Positions 17,104-26,686 of a DNA stretch of 41,790 bases are shown piece by piece. Under the pieces are notes generated by a model. The model did not search any database, was not told where the DNA came from, and saw only the letters and a program-made list of their open reading frames with translations. The first letter of the stretch is position 1, and every line of letters begins with the position of its first letter. The position numbers were made by a program, and so were the translations under genes. The stretch lies in assembly GCA_002332615.1 (NCBI GenBank), contig DDAL01000021.1:14185-55974 (forward strand). The letters run 5' to 3'. This DNA comes from Sphingobacteriaceae bacterium UBA2059. GTDB lineage: Bacteria; Bacteroidota; Bacteroidia; Sphingobacteriales; Sphingobacteriaceae.

Positions 17104-19194
17104 TCAATATCTTAGAAACTGATTTTTTAAGAATTCATCTCCGTAATGATCAACTATTCTGTTATAAGCTTCGGAAGCGGCCCCATTTCCCCAATCATAT
17201 ATAGTGAACTCACCCATTCCTAATCCCTGGGCATTCGTTTCACCACCGTGGCCATAATTTTCCATCATAAAGCCATAATCTTCTTTTCCAAAGAAATTCC
17301 AGGCTAATTCCCATTGCTTTTTAGTTTTTTTATTTTCCGGAGCATACATCATTACAAAGGAGGCACGCAGCGCAGATATCCCTCGTTCTATATACTCTTG
17401 ACATTTTAATTGCTTACCGTATCGAATAATTAATTCAGAAAATAGGCTTTGTCTTGCATCATTCCATTCCGCATCTGCATTCATCACACCGAATCCACCT
17501 AGTGCTGGCACATGAATATAGGGTGGCTGCCAGATCGCTTGCGCCATCAACAATTCGTCTAATGTTCTTTGCCCATAAGATAGATACCTCTTATGTCTGG
17601 TAACTTCAAAACAGTTTAAAAGCGCTTCTGCTACCCAATACATACTAAAGGTATTTTGCTTAAACATATTATTACGGGTAACTTTCTTGCCTACAAGATC
17701 ATCTTTTCCAAGAGAGCTGCATGACCAGTAAGTTTCAAAATCCTCCCATTGACCATTTAATACTATGCGGCGTATAACTGCATCCATAGACTTTAAGGCA
17801 ATATCACGATACTTTCGATTCTTAGTTAGTTGAAACATCTTGATGAGGAACGTTACAGACATTGCTGTTTCGGGAGATTGCTTTAACACGCTTAAGGGCT
17901 CCAGCGAGTTTAGAGACAGCCAGGCGGGGAAAAAGCCATCCTTATCCTGAAGTTTAATCAAAGCATCGGCATAAGATGTTGCATACTCAAGAAGTCGGTC
18001 ATCTCGTTGCAACTCTTCATACCAAGTGAGCATTAACCAAGCAGTATAACTCATATCCAATATATGAAAAGGAGCTTCCTTCGGATTTGAAGAAAATGGA
18101 TTGCGATTGGAGTTGCCAAAATAATATGTCCTCCAGCCTTTCGAACGACTATATATTTCATTCCCTTTCTTAAAGTCTTCCATCTCGGTAGCAATAAGAG
18201 CATGAAAGAAGCCTTCTCTCATCGGAAATGATAACGCGAGTTCTTTGGTCTTAAGAGCATAAGAAAGCAAATCATCCCTGTTATATCGTTTTGCATAGCG
18301 ATAAAGGCCCTGCGCGGAACGAAGGGAGTTAAACCATGCTTGATTCCAAATGGACCTAAATTCTCTTTCATTTAGCTCTCCGGGATAATTTGGACTTTGC
18401 GTTACGTTTACAATGAAGGCAGGCGCTCCAACTTGCTTGCCATTCAATTCAAACTGCTGCCAGGTACTGCTTCTCCAGGTAGAAAACGCCCAGTTATACG
18501 TATGGTTAACATAAGGAAGCATATCCGTACTCATCAGCGGCTCGCCACGTCTAAAAAGCGGAGCCCCCCACTTTTGCCAAAAAAAATCCAGGGGTTTTCT
18601 CCAGGGATTAAAGGAGCTAGTTGATTTATCATCAGTCAGGATATAAAAGCCGAATTCCACAGGCCCGGGAGGATAGACCCCCCCGGGCTTTCTAACAAAC
18701 AATACATGTTCCTTAACTGCTGATTGGCTCATTCCTAGCGTCATCTTGTTATTTATAGCATTTATATCCATATACCAATCAACTGGCGAACCTTTTTTAA
18801 GAATATCAAGATCTGGTATAACAGTAATCTGTCTGGAATTGTCAGACATGATAAGAGCAGGTGCCCGGAAAACATGCTGCGCAACAATATGACTATCTGT
18901 AGGTGATAAATGAGGTGTCCAGTGGGAACTGGGTTTAAAAGAAGGAGTAAGAGTTAGCCGCCAGTCATCTAACCTCACGCTATCATTCAAAATAGCGCTT
19001 ACGGTTACCTGAATAAGGTCATTCTTTATTTGCTTAAATTTTACAGTGGGCTGATTTTTTCCAATTGCGTCTACATGTATATCAGCAATGTAGTTGTTTA
19101 GCATCGTTGGAATTGATTTTGCAAAAGAAAAATCAGTAAGAACTATACAAAACAAGATTAGCTGGAAGGTGACTATATTGTTTATACGGTGCAT
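17104..19194 (-). CDS. secreted six-hairpin (alpha/alpha barrel) glycosidase-like protein, family not recognised
   Basis: A 696-residue protein with a signal peptide (MHRINNIVTFQLILFCIVLTDFSFAKS). Residues about 28-230 look beta-rich (VTVSAILNDSVRLDDWRLTL, YPPGPVEFGFYILTDD). Residues about 280-690 are helical with repeated W/Y/D/E patterns of an alpha/alpha toroid: YTAWLMLTWYEELQRDDRLLEYA, LKQSPETAMSVTFLIKMFQLT, FSMYWVAEALLNCFEVTRH, NYGHGGETNAQGLGMGEFTIYDWGNGAASEAY. I cannot place it in a CAZy family; it is not GH92, GH172 or an evident GH127/GH146. Between araB and the LacI gene of the operon, a periplasmic glycoside hydrolase, lyase or sugar epimerase acting on the locus substrate is the best guess. 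Start ATG 19194. Confidence 0.6.
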   Translation of the reverse strand: MHRINNIVTFQLILFCIVLTDFSFAKSIPTMLNNYIADIHVDAIGKNQPTVKFKQIKNDLIQVTVSAILNDSVRLDDWRLTLTPSFKPSSHWTPHLSPTDSHIVAQHVFRAPALIMSDNSRQITVIPDLDILKKGSPVDWYMDINAINNKMTLGMSQSAVKEHVLFVRKPGGVYPPGPVEFGFYILTDDKSTSSFNPWRKPLDFFWQKWGAPLFRRGEPLMSTDMLPYVNHTYNWAFSTWRSSTWQQFELNGKQVGAPAFIVNVTQSPNYPGELNEREFRSIWNQAWFNSLRSAQGLYRYAKRYNRDDLLSYALKTKELALSFPMREGFFHALIATEMEDFKKGNEIYSRSKGWRTYYFGNSNRNPFSSNPKEAPFHILDMSYTAWLMLTWYEELQRDDRLLEYATSYADALIKLQDKDGFFPAWLSLNSLEPLSVLKQSPETAMSVTFLIKMFQLTKNRKYRDIALKSMDAVIRRIVLNGQWEDFETYWSCSSLGKDDLVGKKVTRNNMFKQNTFSMYWVAEALLNCFEVTRHKRYLSYGQRTLDELLMAQAIWQPPYIHVPALGGFGVMNADAEWNDARQSLFSELIIRYGKQLKCQEYIERGISALRASFVMMYAPENKKTKKQWELAWNFFGKEDYGFMMENYGHGGETNAQGLGMGEFTIYDWGNGAASEAYNRIVDHYGDEFLKNQFLRY

Positions 19195-19231
19195 GATACT
19201 GTTTCGTTATTGTGATTCGAGTTCAAAGCCC

Positions 19232-20932
19232 TTAGTTGGAGATACGTACAGTATCGTTAAAAAATATATTGTTCTCGCAGTAATTACCAAACTTGATATA
19301 GTTTTCAAATCTTCGATCATAAATTTCTTTGAATTTATATTGTGGCTGATACACCTTGTCAAATCCCTGCCCCATAGCTGCCATTGCTTCCTGAGCATTA
19401 GGATAGATGCCTGCTACCGTAGCTGCGAACATTGCTGCTCCTAAAGCGCATGTTTGTTCGGACGCATGAATGCGGATAGGCATATTCATTATATCAGAAA
19501 GCATTTGCATAACAAAAGCAGATTTCCTGGGTATACCCCCAACACCGATCAGTCCCTTAACAGTGATCCCTTCATCAGTGAACCGCTCTGCAATTCTTCG
19601 TGCTCCAAAACATGTTGCTTCGACAAGAGATGAGTACAACCGAGCGGCATCACTACCTAGGGTAAGTCCGCTTATAGCACCAGTTAACAGTTGATTTGCA
19701 TCTGGGGTCCGTCTGCCGTTGAACCAGTCTATAGCAAGCTCATTGCTATCGTTAGGATGAAGCTGGCTTGCCTGTCTGTCAAGTTCAGGCAAGATTTGTT
19801 CAGCTATCCGAGAGATAAGAACTCTAGCGGTCTCTACATCAACGCCTTCAGTTTTTGGAAGAATATTATTTAGGGGCCAAGTAAGTAGGTTTTTAAACCA
19901 TGAGTAAGTATCTCCAAATGCTGACTGTCCAGCTTCCAAACCGATCATTCCAGGTAAGATAGATCCTTCTACCTGTCCGCATATGCCATTAACTAAACGA
20001 TCCTTTAGCTCATCTTTTGGAACTACCAACATGTCACAGGTAGAGGTACCCATGACCTTGCTCAAATAATAAGGTTCGATTTGTCCTCCTACTGCGCCCA
20101 TGTGGGCGTCCAGTGCTCCTACTCCAATTAGAACGTCAGCTCTTAAACCTAATCGCTCTGCCCATTCCCTACAGATTCTTCCGGCTGCCTGATCAGCTGT
20201 ATAAACCTCTTTGGAAAAACGACTAGCGAAGCCGGTCAAGAGAGGATCTAACGATACAAAAAAGGATTCTGGAGGTAAGCCGCCAAATTGTGCTGACCAA
20301 AGGGCTTTATGGCCTGCAGCGCATATACTCCGCTTAATTTTTGAGGCATGATTTCCGCCAGTAAGCAAAAATGGGATCCAATCACAGTGTTCTACGCATG
20401 AATAGCATGCATGTCTCACACGATCATTATTCCTCAGCACATGCAGCAATTTGGCCCAAAACCATTCAGAAGAATAAATTCCGCCTACAAATTGCAGATA
20501 ATTTGTATTAAACGCTGCGGCATGGCGATTAATATCTGCTGCTTCTTTAATTGCGGTATGATCTTTCCAAAGAATAAACATGGCGTCCTTATCTGACTCG
20601 AAAGAAGGATAAAGCGCTAATGGTATACCCTTCTCGTCAATAGTCACCGGTGTCGAGCCTGTTGTGTCGACCGAAATTGACTTAATATTTACCTGTACAA
20701 CTCGCCCGGCTTGCATTAAACACTTTTTTATTGTTTGTTCAAGCCCTTCTATATAGTCCAAGGGATGCTGCCTGAATTGGTTTAATGATGGATCGCAAAA
20801 CAAGCCATCTTTCCACCTTGGATAATAAAACACAGACGAAGCCACTTCATCTCCTGTATAAGCGTTTACAATAATAGATCGTACTGAGTCTGTTCCAAAA
20901 TCAACTCCTATACAATATTCCTGATTAATCAT
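19232..20932 (-). CDS. araB: ribulokinase, FGGY family
   Basis: A 566-residue sugar kinase. The ATP-site opening is IGVDFGTDSVRS (9-20), then VFYYPRWKDGLFCDPSLNQF typical of AraB, the substrate region SISVDTTGSTPVTID, GVGALDAHMGAVGG, and the C-terminal FGGY segment GVGGIPRKSAFVMQMLSDIM. Ribulokinase phosphorylates L-ribulose and can also accept D-ribulose. AraA and AraD are not in the window, whereas an L-fucose/D-arabinose isomerase lies two genes upstream, so the likely substrate here is D-ribulose made from D-arabinose. It follows the fucP gene by 10 bp. Rhamnulokinase or xylulokinase are less likely because the match is to the AraB pattern throughout. Confidence 0.92.
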   Translation of the reverse strand: MINQEYCIGVDFGTDSVRSIIVNAYTGDEVASSVFYYPRWKDGLFCDPSLNQFRQHPLDYIEGLEQTIKKCLMQAGRVVQVNIKSISVDTTGSTPVTIDEKGIPLALYPSFESDKDAMFILWKDHTAIKEAADINRHAAAFNTNYLQFVGGIYSSEWFWAKLLHVLRNNDRVRHACYSCVEHCDWIPFLLTGGNHASKIKRSICAAGHKALWSAQFGGLPPESFFVSLDPLLTGFASRFSKEVYTADQAAGRICREWAERLGLRADVLIGVGALDAHMGAVGGQIEPYYLSKVMGTSTCDMLVVPKDELKDRLVNGICGQVEGSILPGMIGLEAGQSAFGDTYSWFKNLLTWPLNNILPKTEGVDVETARVLISRIAEQILPELDRQASQLHPNDSNELAIDWFNGRRTPDANQLLTGAISGLTLGSDAARLYSSLVEATCFGARRIAERFTDEGITVKGLIGVGGIPRKSAFVMQMLSDIMNMPIRIHASEQTCALGAAMFAATVAGIYPNAQEAMAAMGQGFDKVYQPQYKFKEIYDRRFENYIKFGNYCENNIFFNDTVRISN

Positions 20933-20942
20933 TTCGTAAAAA

Positions 20943-22277
20943 TTAATGTACCTGCAATGAAATACCCTTCACGTCAACTGTTTTCTTAGCGCCCCAAATT
21001 GCAAACCATACTATAAAGGCGAAGCAGAGAAGGGGAATAACAAAGGATATTGACATATATCCATAATGATCAGATATAAGCCCCATTACCGGGGGGCAGA
21101 ACGCTCCTCCGGCAACTGCCATTACAAGGAATGATGATCCTTTTTTTGTAAGGGGACCAAGATCGGCTACACCAAGAGCAAAAATGGTTGGGAACATCAC
21201 AGACATGAAAAAATAAGTAGAGAAAAGCGCAATTACCGATGACCAGCCTAAATCAAGAACTACTACAAAGACCAAAAGGGTGTTTATCAGTGCATATAAA
21301 GCCAATAGATTCTTAGGGTCTATAAACTTCATAAAATAAGAGCCAGAAAGTCTGCCGATCCAAAAAGCGCCCATGCCTCCTATAGCCAGAATTAAAGATG
21401 CTGCCTGTTCATTGTTCTTGGGTGTAAAGATAGCTCCAAACACTCCTAAATGTTCCATCATACCACTTATAGGAGTTTTGAGATCCGGGATAGCTTCAGT
21501 TACATAATTGATGAAAAATGAATTAGTTCCTGTTTGTGCAGCTACATATAGAAACTGAGCAACAACAGCCGCTACAAAAGCAGGATGCTTTAACAAATTG
21601 CGCATTGGAGGATCCTTCTCGACTTCAACGCTACCCTCTTCTTTGATTTCAGGTAGTCTTATTACTAAAAAAACAAGAAGGACAGCAACGACAATACAAC
21701 CTACAAACATGTAAGGCTTAACAAGTGAGTCAAATCGGGCCGCTCCTTCAGCCTCAGCTGCGCCAAAAATGACTAGCCCCCCCATTAAGGGACCTAAAAT
21801 CCATCCAAGTCCATTAAATGATTGAGAAATATTAATTCGCCGTGCGGCGTCTTCTTTAGCTCCTAATGCTATAGAGTATGGATTGGCTGCAGTTTCAAGG
21901 AAGGCAAGGCCACATGCAATTACAAATAACGCACATAGGAACGGAATGAAGGCTTCAAACTTCGCGGCTGGATAAAAGAGAAATGCACCAATTGCAAACA
22001 GAATTAATCCGAAAATAATACCCCTCTGATAACCATACCTCTTTATAAACAGCCCTGCAGGTACTGCCATTGCAAGGTAACCTATATATAAAGAAAACTG
22101 TACAAATCCGGACTGCGCCTTAGTAACGTGCAAAAGATCCTGAAAATGCTTGTCAAGAACATCAAGCAATCCATGAGCAAAGCCCCATAAAAGGAATAAG
22201 CTGCAAATAAACACGAATGGTAAAAAATAATTAGTTCCCTCTTCGCTTTTGAATAACGACGTTTTTTTTCGTTTCAT
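20943..22277 (-). CDS. fucP: FucP-type sugar:H+ symporter (MFS)
   Basis: A 444-residue inner-membrane protein with 12 hydrophobic segments. The family signature is in the first helix, PFVFICSLFLLWGFAHGLLDVLDKHFQ, followed by IGYLAMAVPAGLFIKRYGYQRGI and later ACGLAFLETAANPYSIALGAKEDAARRINISQSFNGLGWILGP (seen in shorter adjoining stretches). This is the GGP/FucP group, which imports L-fucose and related sugars with protons; E. coli FucP also accepts D-arabinose, consistent with the neighbouring isomerase. It sits between fucI (93 bp) and araB (10 bp) and is the inner-membrane importer of the locus. Confidence 0.9.
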   Translation of the reverse strand: MKRKKTSLFKSEEGTNYFLPFVFICSLFLLWGFAHGLLDVLDKHFQDLLHVTKAQSGFVQFSLYIGYLAMAVPAGLFIKRYGYQRGIIFGLILFAIGAFLFYPAAKFEAFIPFLCALFVIACGLAFLETAANPYSIALGAKEDAARRINISQSFNGLGWILGPLMGGLVIFGAAEAEGAARFDSLVKPYMFVGCIVVAVLLVFLVIRLPEIKEEGSVEVEKDPPMRNLLKHPAFVAAVVAQFLYVAAQTGTNSFFINYVTEAIPDLKTPISGMMEHLGVFGAIFTPKNNEQAASLILAIGGMGAFWIGRLSGSYFMKFIDPKNLLALYALINTLLVFVVVLDLGWSSVIALFSTYFFMSVMFPTIFALGVADLGPLTKKGSSFLVMAVAGGAFCPPVMGLISDHYGYMSISFVIPLLCFAFIVWFAIWGAKKTVDVKGISLQVH

Positions 22278-22370
22278 TTGTTTAGGTCTACAAATTGACA
22301 GGTTTATAATTAAAACGTGCGAAAGAGACTTTCACCGATGGGCGATGTTAATCTCCTTGCACGGTGTAGT

Positions 22371-24134
22371 TTACTTATAAATAGGCCCGTATGTTTCACA
22401 TGCTCTATAGTCGGACCCTTCTGCTTCCATGCCATAAGCACCCCAGGCTGAAGGACGGAAAACTCGTGATTGTTCTACGTTATGCATGTTCACCGGAATG
22501 CGAAGCATAGAAGCCAAGGTTATTAGATCGGCCCCTATATGACCGTAGCTGATTGCCCCGTGATTAGACCCCCAGTTAGCCATTACTTCGTATACGTTTT
22601 TAAAGGGCCCTTGTCCGTTTAAGCGAGGGGCAAACCATGTGGAAGGCCACGTTTTGTCAGTACGCTCATCCAGAATCTTGAAGACCTTATCAGGCAACTC
22701 TACTGTCCAACCTTCGGCAATTTGAAGAACAGGACCTATTCCTTTAACTAGATTTACTCTACACATCGTGACAGGCATATTCCCTGCAGTTAAAAACTTT
22801 GAAGAATATCCACCACCTCTAAAATAATCCCGGTTTGCCGGATACCATGTAGTGGATTCCAAGCAATCATCAACTTCTTCATCTGTGATTTCCCAAAAAG
22901 GTTTCATAGCCGGCTTATCGCCAAGGGTCTCTTTGCCAGTTCCATCAAGTGTTGCAGCCCCTGAATTTATCAGATGAATAAAACCTTCCCTTGCGTGCCC
23001 ATCTGGCTTCCAGCCTGAAACACGTTGTACAGAATCCGGACTCCAGAAGGTACGAACATCAGCAAAGATTTGCGCGGTATTTGTAAGTAAATAGTTAAAT
23101 AGCATAGAGACTCCGTTGAGAGAGTCATTTTCTGTGGCTACAATGAATGGAGGGCGTCTTCCGTTCCAATCAAACGAAGAGTTTAATAATGCTTCAGAGA
23201 AGTCTCCGTTTGGTAAGAAATCTGTCCATTGACGTTGCCCTTGAAACCCTGAAACCAAAGCGTTATGCCCTTGGGCTTCTTCCAGAAACCCCATCTCTGC
23301 CAATTTTTCATTGCCAATCATTAAGTCGCGGATAACCAGAGTCATTTTAACTACAAATTCCCAATCCTGATTTTTCTGTTCTCGAGTTTTTCTGTTCTTC
23401 TCCTGGTTGAAATCTTTGCCTTCTTTACAATATTTCTTGGTCCAGTTAAGTGCTCTTTGAAACTCATCCTTATCGAAAATATCTAATTGGATTCTTCTAA
23501 GCACCTCAGTGGAATCAACATATTCATTGCGCATTCCCAGGTAAGATTGAAAAAATTCAGGGTTAACGATTGAGCCTCCAATGCCCATGCACACTGAACC
23601 TATAGCCAGATATGACTTACCTCTCATAATAGCTACAGCTAAACCTGCTTTACCAAAGCTAAGCAACTTTCTACGTACATCATCAGGAATGTGGGTGTCG
23701 CCAAGATCCTGAACATCTTTTCCATAAATGCCAAATGCGGGCAATCCTTTTTGATTATGCGCTGCAAGGGTTGCAGCTAAGTATACAGCGCCAGGCCGTT
23801 CTGTTCCATTGAATCCCCATATCGCTTTTGGGATTAAGGGATTCATATCCATTGTTTCGGATCCGTAACACCAGCATGGAGTGACTGAAATTGAAACTCC
23901 AACGTTTTCAAGTTCAAACTTTCTTGCGCAATCCGCTGCTTCCTTAACCCCTCCTATACAAGTGTCAGATACTACACATTCTACCTGGCTACCATCTGGG
24001 TATCTTAATTCCCTTCTAAATAAATCGACCACTGATTGTGCCATATTCATAGTAGTTGCCTCAAGAGACTCCCTGATACCACCATATCGTCCATCAATGA
24101 TTGGACGGATACCGATTTTAGGATATAGATTCAT
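22371..24134 (-). CDS. fucI: L-fucose isomerase (also D-arabinose isomerase)
   Basis: A 587-residue protein of full family length. Clear FucI segments: IGIRPIIDGRYGGIRESLE at the start, VSDTCIGGVKEAADCA, TPCWCYGSETMDMNP, WGFNGTERPGAVYLAA, GFQGQRQWTDFLPNGDF, DWNGRRPPFIVATENDSLNG and FADVRTFWSPD. The metal-binding Glu/Asp residues lie in these motifs. FucI interconverts L-fucose/L-fuculose and D-arabinose/D-ribulose. No fuculokinase or fuculose-phosphate aldolase accompanies it; a ribulokinase does. It follows the lipoprotein gene by 67 bp, and that gap carries a sequence similar to the right half of the main operator. Confidence 0.96.
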   Translation of the reverse strand: MNLYPKIGIRPIIDGRYGGIRESLEATTMNMAQSVVDLFRRELRYPDGSQVECVVSDTCIGGVKEAADCARKFELENVGVSISVTPCWCYGSETMDMNPLIPKAIWGFNGTERPGAVYLAATLAAHNQKGLPAFGIYGKDVQDLGDTHIPDDVRRKLLSFGKAGLAVAIMRGKSYLAIGSVCMGIGGSIVNPEFFQSYLGMRNEYVDSTEVLRRIQLDIFDKDEFQRALNWTKKYCKEGKDFNQEKNRKTREQKNQDWEFVVKMTLVIRDLMIGNEKLAEMGFLEEAQGHNALVSGFQGQRQWTDFLPNGDFSEALLNSSFDWNGRRPPFIVATENDSLNGVSMLFNYLLTNTAQIFADVRTFWSPDSVQRVSGWKPDGHAREGFIHLINSGAATLDGTGKETLGDKPAMKPFWEITDEEVDDCLESTTWYPANRDYFRGGGYSSKFLTAGNMPVTMCRVNLVKGIGPVLQIAEGWTVELPDKVFKILDERTDKTWPSTWFAPRLNGQGPFKNVYEVMANWGSNHGAISYGHIGADLITLASMLRIPVNMHNVEQSRVFRPSAWGAYGMEAEGSDYRACETYGPIYK

Positions 24135-24167
24135 AAATGTTTGTGTTAAATATTGTAGGTTAATTAG

Positions 24168-24185
24168 TTAGACGTTTAAACTGAC
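24168..24185. promoter_or_regulatory. possible second LacI-type site before fucI
   Basis: TTAGACGTTTAA (24168-24179) is a CpG-centred imperfect palindrome, followed by ACTGAC. It matches the 26687-26710 operator at 9 of 12 core positions, and its right half (GTTTAAACTGAC versus GATTAAACTTAC) at 10 of 12. It lies 34 bp upstream of the fucI start. The site is weak, so it may be a secondary operator or chance. Confidence 0.35.
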
Positions 24186-24201
24186 GTGAGTAAGTGGAAC
24201 G

Positions 24202-25431
24202 CTACTTAAAAGCGTTTTCTACTTTAGCGATTGAAACTCCGAGCACTTTCTTTGAAATCATATCTAAAGCTGCCTTCTCGCCTACAAAGTGAAAAACACA
24301 ATGCAGGTGACTTGTTGCTTCTCCAGGCGATAAATAAGCAACGGGAGAAACACTTTCAATTTCGTAAAAAGGCCCCATTTGTGTGCTGTCTTCCAATGGA
24401 CCGTCGTTATAGGCGTTTACTGCGTCTCCAAGGAAAGCGTTTTTCTTAGTACCCCATTCTTGATTCAAATAAGTACCGGTATACTTGACATCAAAATAAG
24501 TTATAGTAAGTACCTTATTAGCCGAATCATAACTACCCGCAATTGGTTTGGCGCGAAGCGGGGATATTCCCAATTTGCCGCGAGACTTACCATCAGCTAA
24601 AAACAAAAGAGTGCTATCTTCGTAAACAATTCTATTGGAGTCTATTTCTCCGAAATAATCAGTTGTAGCTATTTTCACCTTAGCCTCTTTTCGGTAGGGA
24701 ATAACGATTACTGTGCTCGGGGATGGAGTAAACATACCAAGGTTCCACATAACCGGAGCTCCTCCGTCCTTTGTCCAAGCAGTTCTTCCTGTGTTAGTTA
24801 AAGTGTTGAGTGTTCGGAAGCCCACAACTTTTACTTTGTCATCTAGAGTAATGTCAAGCATACCTTGAATTTGCGTACTCTCAAGTATTTCTACATCTCG
24901 TCCTATTGAGAGTTTTAGATCTGTTCCTGCATAATTAGTCAGCTGAATTTGCTTGGACAATGAAACTTTTTTAGCGTTGGCAGAATCAAGCTTCCAGCTT
25001 TCCGAATCTATCGCAGGCGGAGTATGCCAGTTATCAAATGTCATCTCTACACCTGGCTTAAAAAAAATGGAGTATTTTCCACCTTCAGGTCCTAACCATA
25101 AACGATCTTCACCTCCATAACCGTTCATATGAGGATCAAGCTTCTCCTGAAATGCTTTATAATTAATCCAGCCAAAACTTTTTCCCCGCTTACCATCCAC
25201 TGTTGACGTAAATACCTTGCCTTGATACTTCGGCGATACAATTATATGAGCGCCGTCAGAACTGGTGCTTAATACAAGTATTGAGCTGTCCTTCTCTTTT
25301 AAAAATTCTAAATCATATCCAAAAGTGCCTTTTTCCAAACCTTCCATCTTCTTATTATTTTTTCCCATTTGGCAAGAGTACATGAGTATTGATAATGCGG
25401 CTGCTATTGTGGTTACGTTCTTACCTTTCAT
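24202..25431 (-). CDS. lipoprotein, DUF6786-like (possible sugar-mutarotase fold)
   Basis: A 409-residue protein with a lipoprotein signal (VTTIAAALSILMYSC, Cys about residue 20). The mature part is beta-rich, with GGEDRLWLGPEGGKYSIFF, TFDNWHTPPAID, VVGFRTLNTLTNTG and PGEATSHLHCVFHF. The pattern resembles the Bacteroidota family I know as DUF6786, which looks like a galactose-mutarotase-type beta-sandwich; I am not certain of that name. Its place between GH172 (17 bp) and fucI (67 bp) suggests work on the released sugar, for example converting anomers, or binding it in the periplasm. No catalytic role can be claimed from sequence alone. Confidence 0.55.
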   Translation of the reverse strand: MKGKNVTTIAAALSILMYSCQMGKNNKKMEGLEKGTFGYDLEFLKEKDSSILVLSTSSDGAHIIVSPKYQGKVFTSTVDGKRGKSFGWINYKAFQEKLDPHMNGYGGEDRLWLGPEGGKYSIFFKPGVEMTFDNWHTPPAIDSESWKLDSANAKKVSLSKQIQLTNYAGTDLKLSIGRDVEILESTQIQGMLDITLDDKVKVVGFRTLNTLTNTGRTAWTKDGGAPVMWNLGMFTPSPSTVIVIPYRKEAKVKIATTDYFGEIDSNRIVYEDSTLLFLADGKSRGKLGISPLRAKPIAGSYDSANKVLTITYFDVKYTGTYLNQEWGTKKNAFLGDAVNAYNDGPLEDSTQMGPFYEIESVSPVAYLSPGEATSHLHCVFHFVGEKAALDMISKKVLGVSIAKVENAFK

Positions 25432-25448
25432 AATATTTATCTTTAGTA

Positions 25449-26621
25449 TTAAATGGCTTCCAGTTCGTCTTTAGACGGCAGCTTTGGAAACTTTGCATGG
25501 GGTTCGCGCTGATACCAATATGCTACAGTAATTATATCAGACTTTTGCGGGAGGTAACGATGGTTATGACGCCATCCTAAATCCTGTATGGTAACCTTCA
25601 AATCTTTCTCAAAACGAATAGGGTCGAGTATATGCCAGCGATACATACCAAAACGCTGTTGGGAGAAATAAACACCGTCGGGCCGGATAACCTGATGCAA
25701 TCCAGCATAAGGAGTGGAATACTCCTGATACTGACGTGTCTTCTTATTCTCATAATTATACGATCCGAGGAAATAATCTTCGGTACCTGTACCTACAATG
25801 GTAGCAAAATCCTTATCCCCATCCATAAAGAACTTAATCTCGCCTTCACCCCACCAACCTGTATTGTTAACTCCTACTGCCATGTAAGTTCCGACATAGT
25901 GTCCTTTCCCTTTGATCCCGTCGAGTATAACATGACTTGATTTGGTAGTTGGGCTGGAACGTCGGTACTGAGCGTGAAAGTAGCCTTCATCTTCCCCAAC
26001 CGTACTTAGAGCATAGTCTATCTGGTAATAAAGATTCATAGGCTCAGCATCATTAATATTTTCAATAGTAATTCGGCACTTTTTCCGAAAGGGCATCTTC
26101 CAATAACTATTGAAGGCACTACCCGGGTTAACTGTAACAGGAATGGAATTCAACGGGGCAAACTCGTTCCACGCCATTCCAAAAAACGCACCGATAGGTG
26201 ATTCAACTGAGGGATCTTTCTCGCCGTCATAATAAACTCTCATAATTGTAAATTGCCAGTTTCCTGTTGGAGTCATCCATATGTGTTGAATGGCACCTGG
26301 ACCATCAATATCTGCTATGGTAAAAGTTTCACCCGGCTCGATAGTTATAAACGGGTTAACCTTCCAGCCAATTCCAAGGTCTCGCGACTGCAAAGCCGCA
26401 TTAGCTATATTGCGCTGACCTTTATTCTTAACAGGATCAGCCATGCCCCCTTTTCCTTTTTCACCAGTGAAGTTTTCAGGACTGATAGAGCGGGTCTTCG
26501 CATCAGATAGACGTGAAAGATTGCCGATATTAACATCCAATCCGCTGAATTTATCTGGATGTTGCGCATAAGAAAAAAAAGCAAGTAACAAAGAGGCTGC
26601 TAAGAAATAAAGTCTTTTCAT
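25449..26621 (-). CDS. GH172 family glycoside hydrolase (DUF2961)
   Basis: A 390-residue protein with a signal peptide (MKRLYFLAASLLLAFFSYAQ). DUF2961 features are clear: IADIDGPGAIQHIWMTP (102-118), MAWNEFAPLNSIPV, GWWGEGEIKFFMDGD (255-269, E259 and E261) and GTGTEDYF (277-284, E281). Two glutamates about 20 residues apart match the catalytic pair position reported for GH172. Characterised members are alpha-D-fructofuranosidases and, in gut Bacteroidota, exo-D-arabinofuranosidases acting on mycobacterial D-arabinan. As first gene of an operon with fucI, fucP and araB, D-arabinofuranosidase is the better reading; fructofuranosidase remains possible. A 24-bp operator-like palindrome lies 66 bp upstream. 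Confidence 0.88.
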   Translation of the reverse strand: MKRLYFLAASLLLAFFSYAQHPDKFSGLDVNIGNLSRLSDAKTRSISPENFTGEKGKGGMADPVKNKGQRNIANAALQSRDLGIGWKVNPFITIEPGETFTIADIDGPGAIQHIWMTPTGNWQFTIMRVYYDGEKDPSVESPIGAFFGMAWNEFAPLNSIPVTVNPGSAFNSYWKMPFRKKCRITIENINDAEPMNLYYQIDYALSTVGEDEGYFHAQYRRSSPTTKSSHVILDGIKGKGHYVGTYMAVGVNNTGWWGEGEIKFFMDGDKDFATIVGTGTEDYFLGSYNYENKKTRQYQEYSTPYAGLHQVIRPDGVYFSQQRFGMYRWHILDPIRFEKDLKVTIQDLGWRHNHRYLPQKSDIITVAYWYQREPHAKFPKLPSKDELEAI

Positions 26622-26686
26622 GTTTAAATCAGGTTAAGGATATACTTTCTTAATCGGTACTAGTTGGCTATAGATTTTATACAATG

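Noticed and set aside
22371..24134. Reading the operon as an L-fucose pathway because of fucI and fucP
   Set aside because: The needed fuculokinase and fuculose-phosphate aldolase are missing while a ribulokinase is present; FucI and FucP also handle D-arabinose.
25449..26621. Reading GH172 as a difructose or inulin enzyme
   Set aside because: Possible for the family, but fructose needs no FucI or ribulokinase, so the neighbours favour D-arabinose. Not fully excluded.
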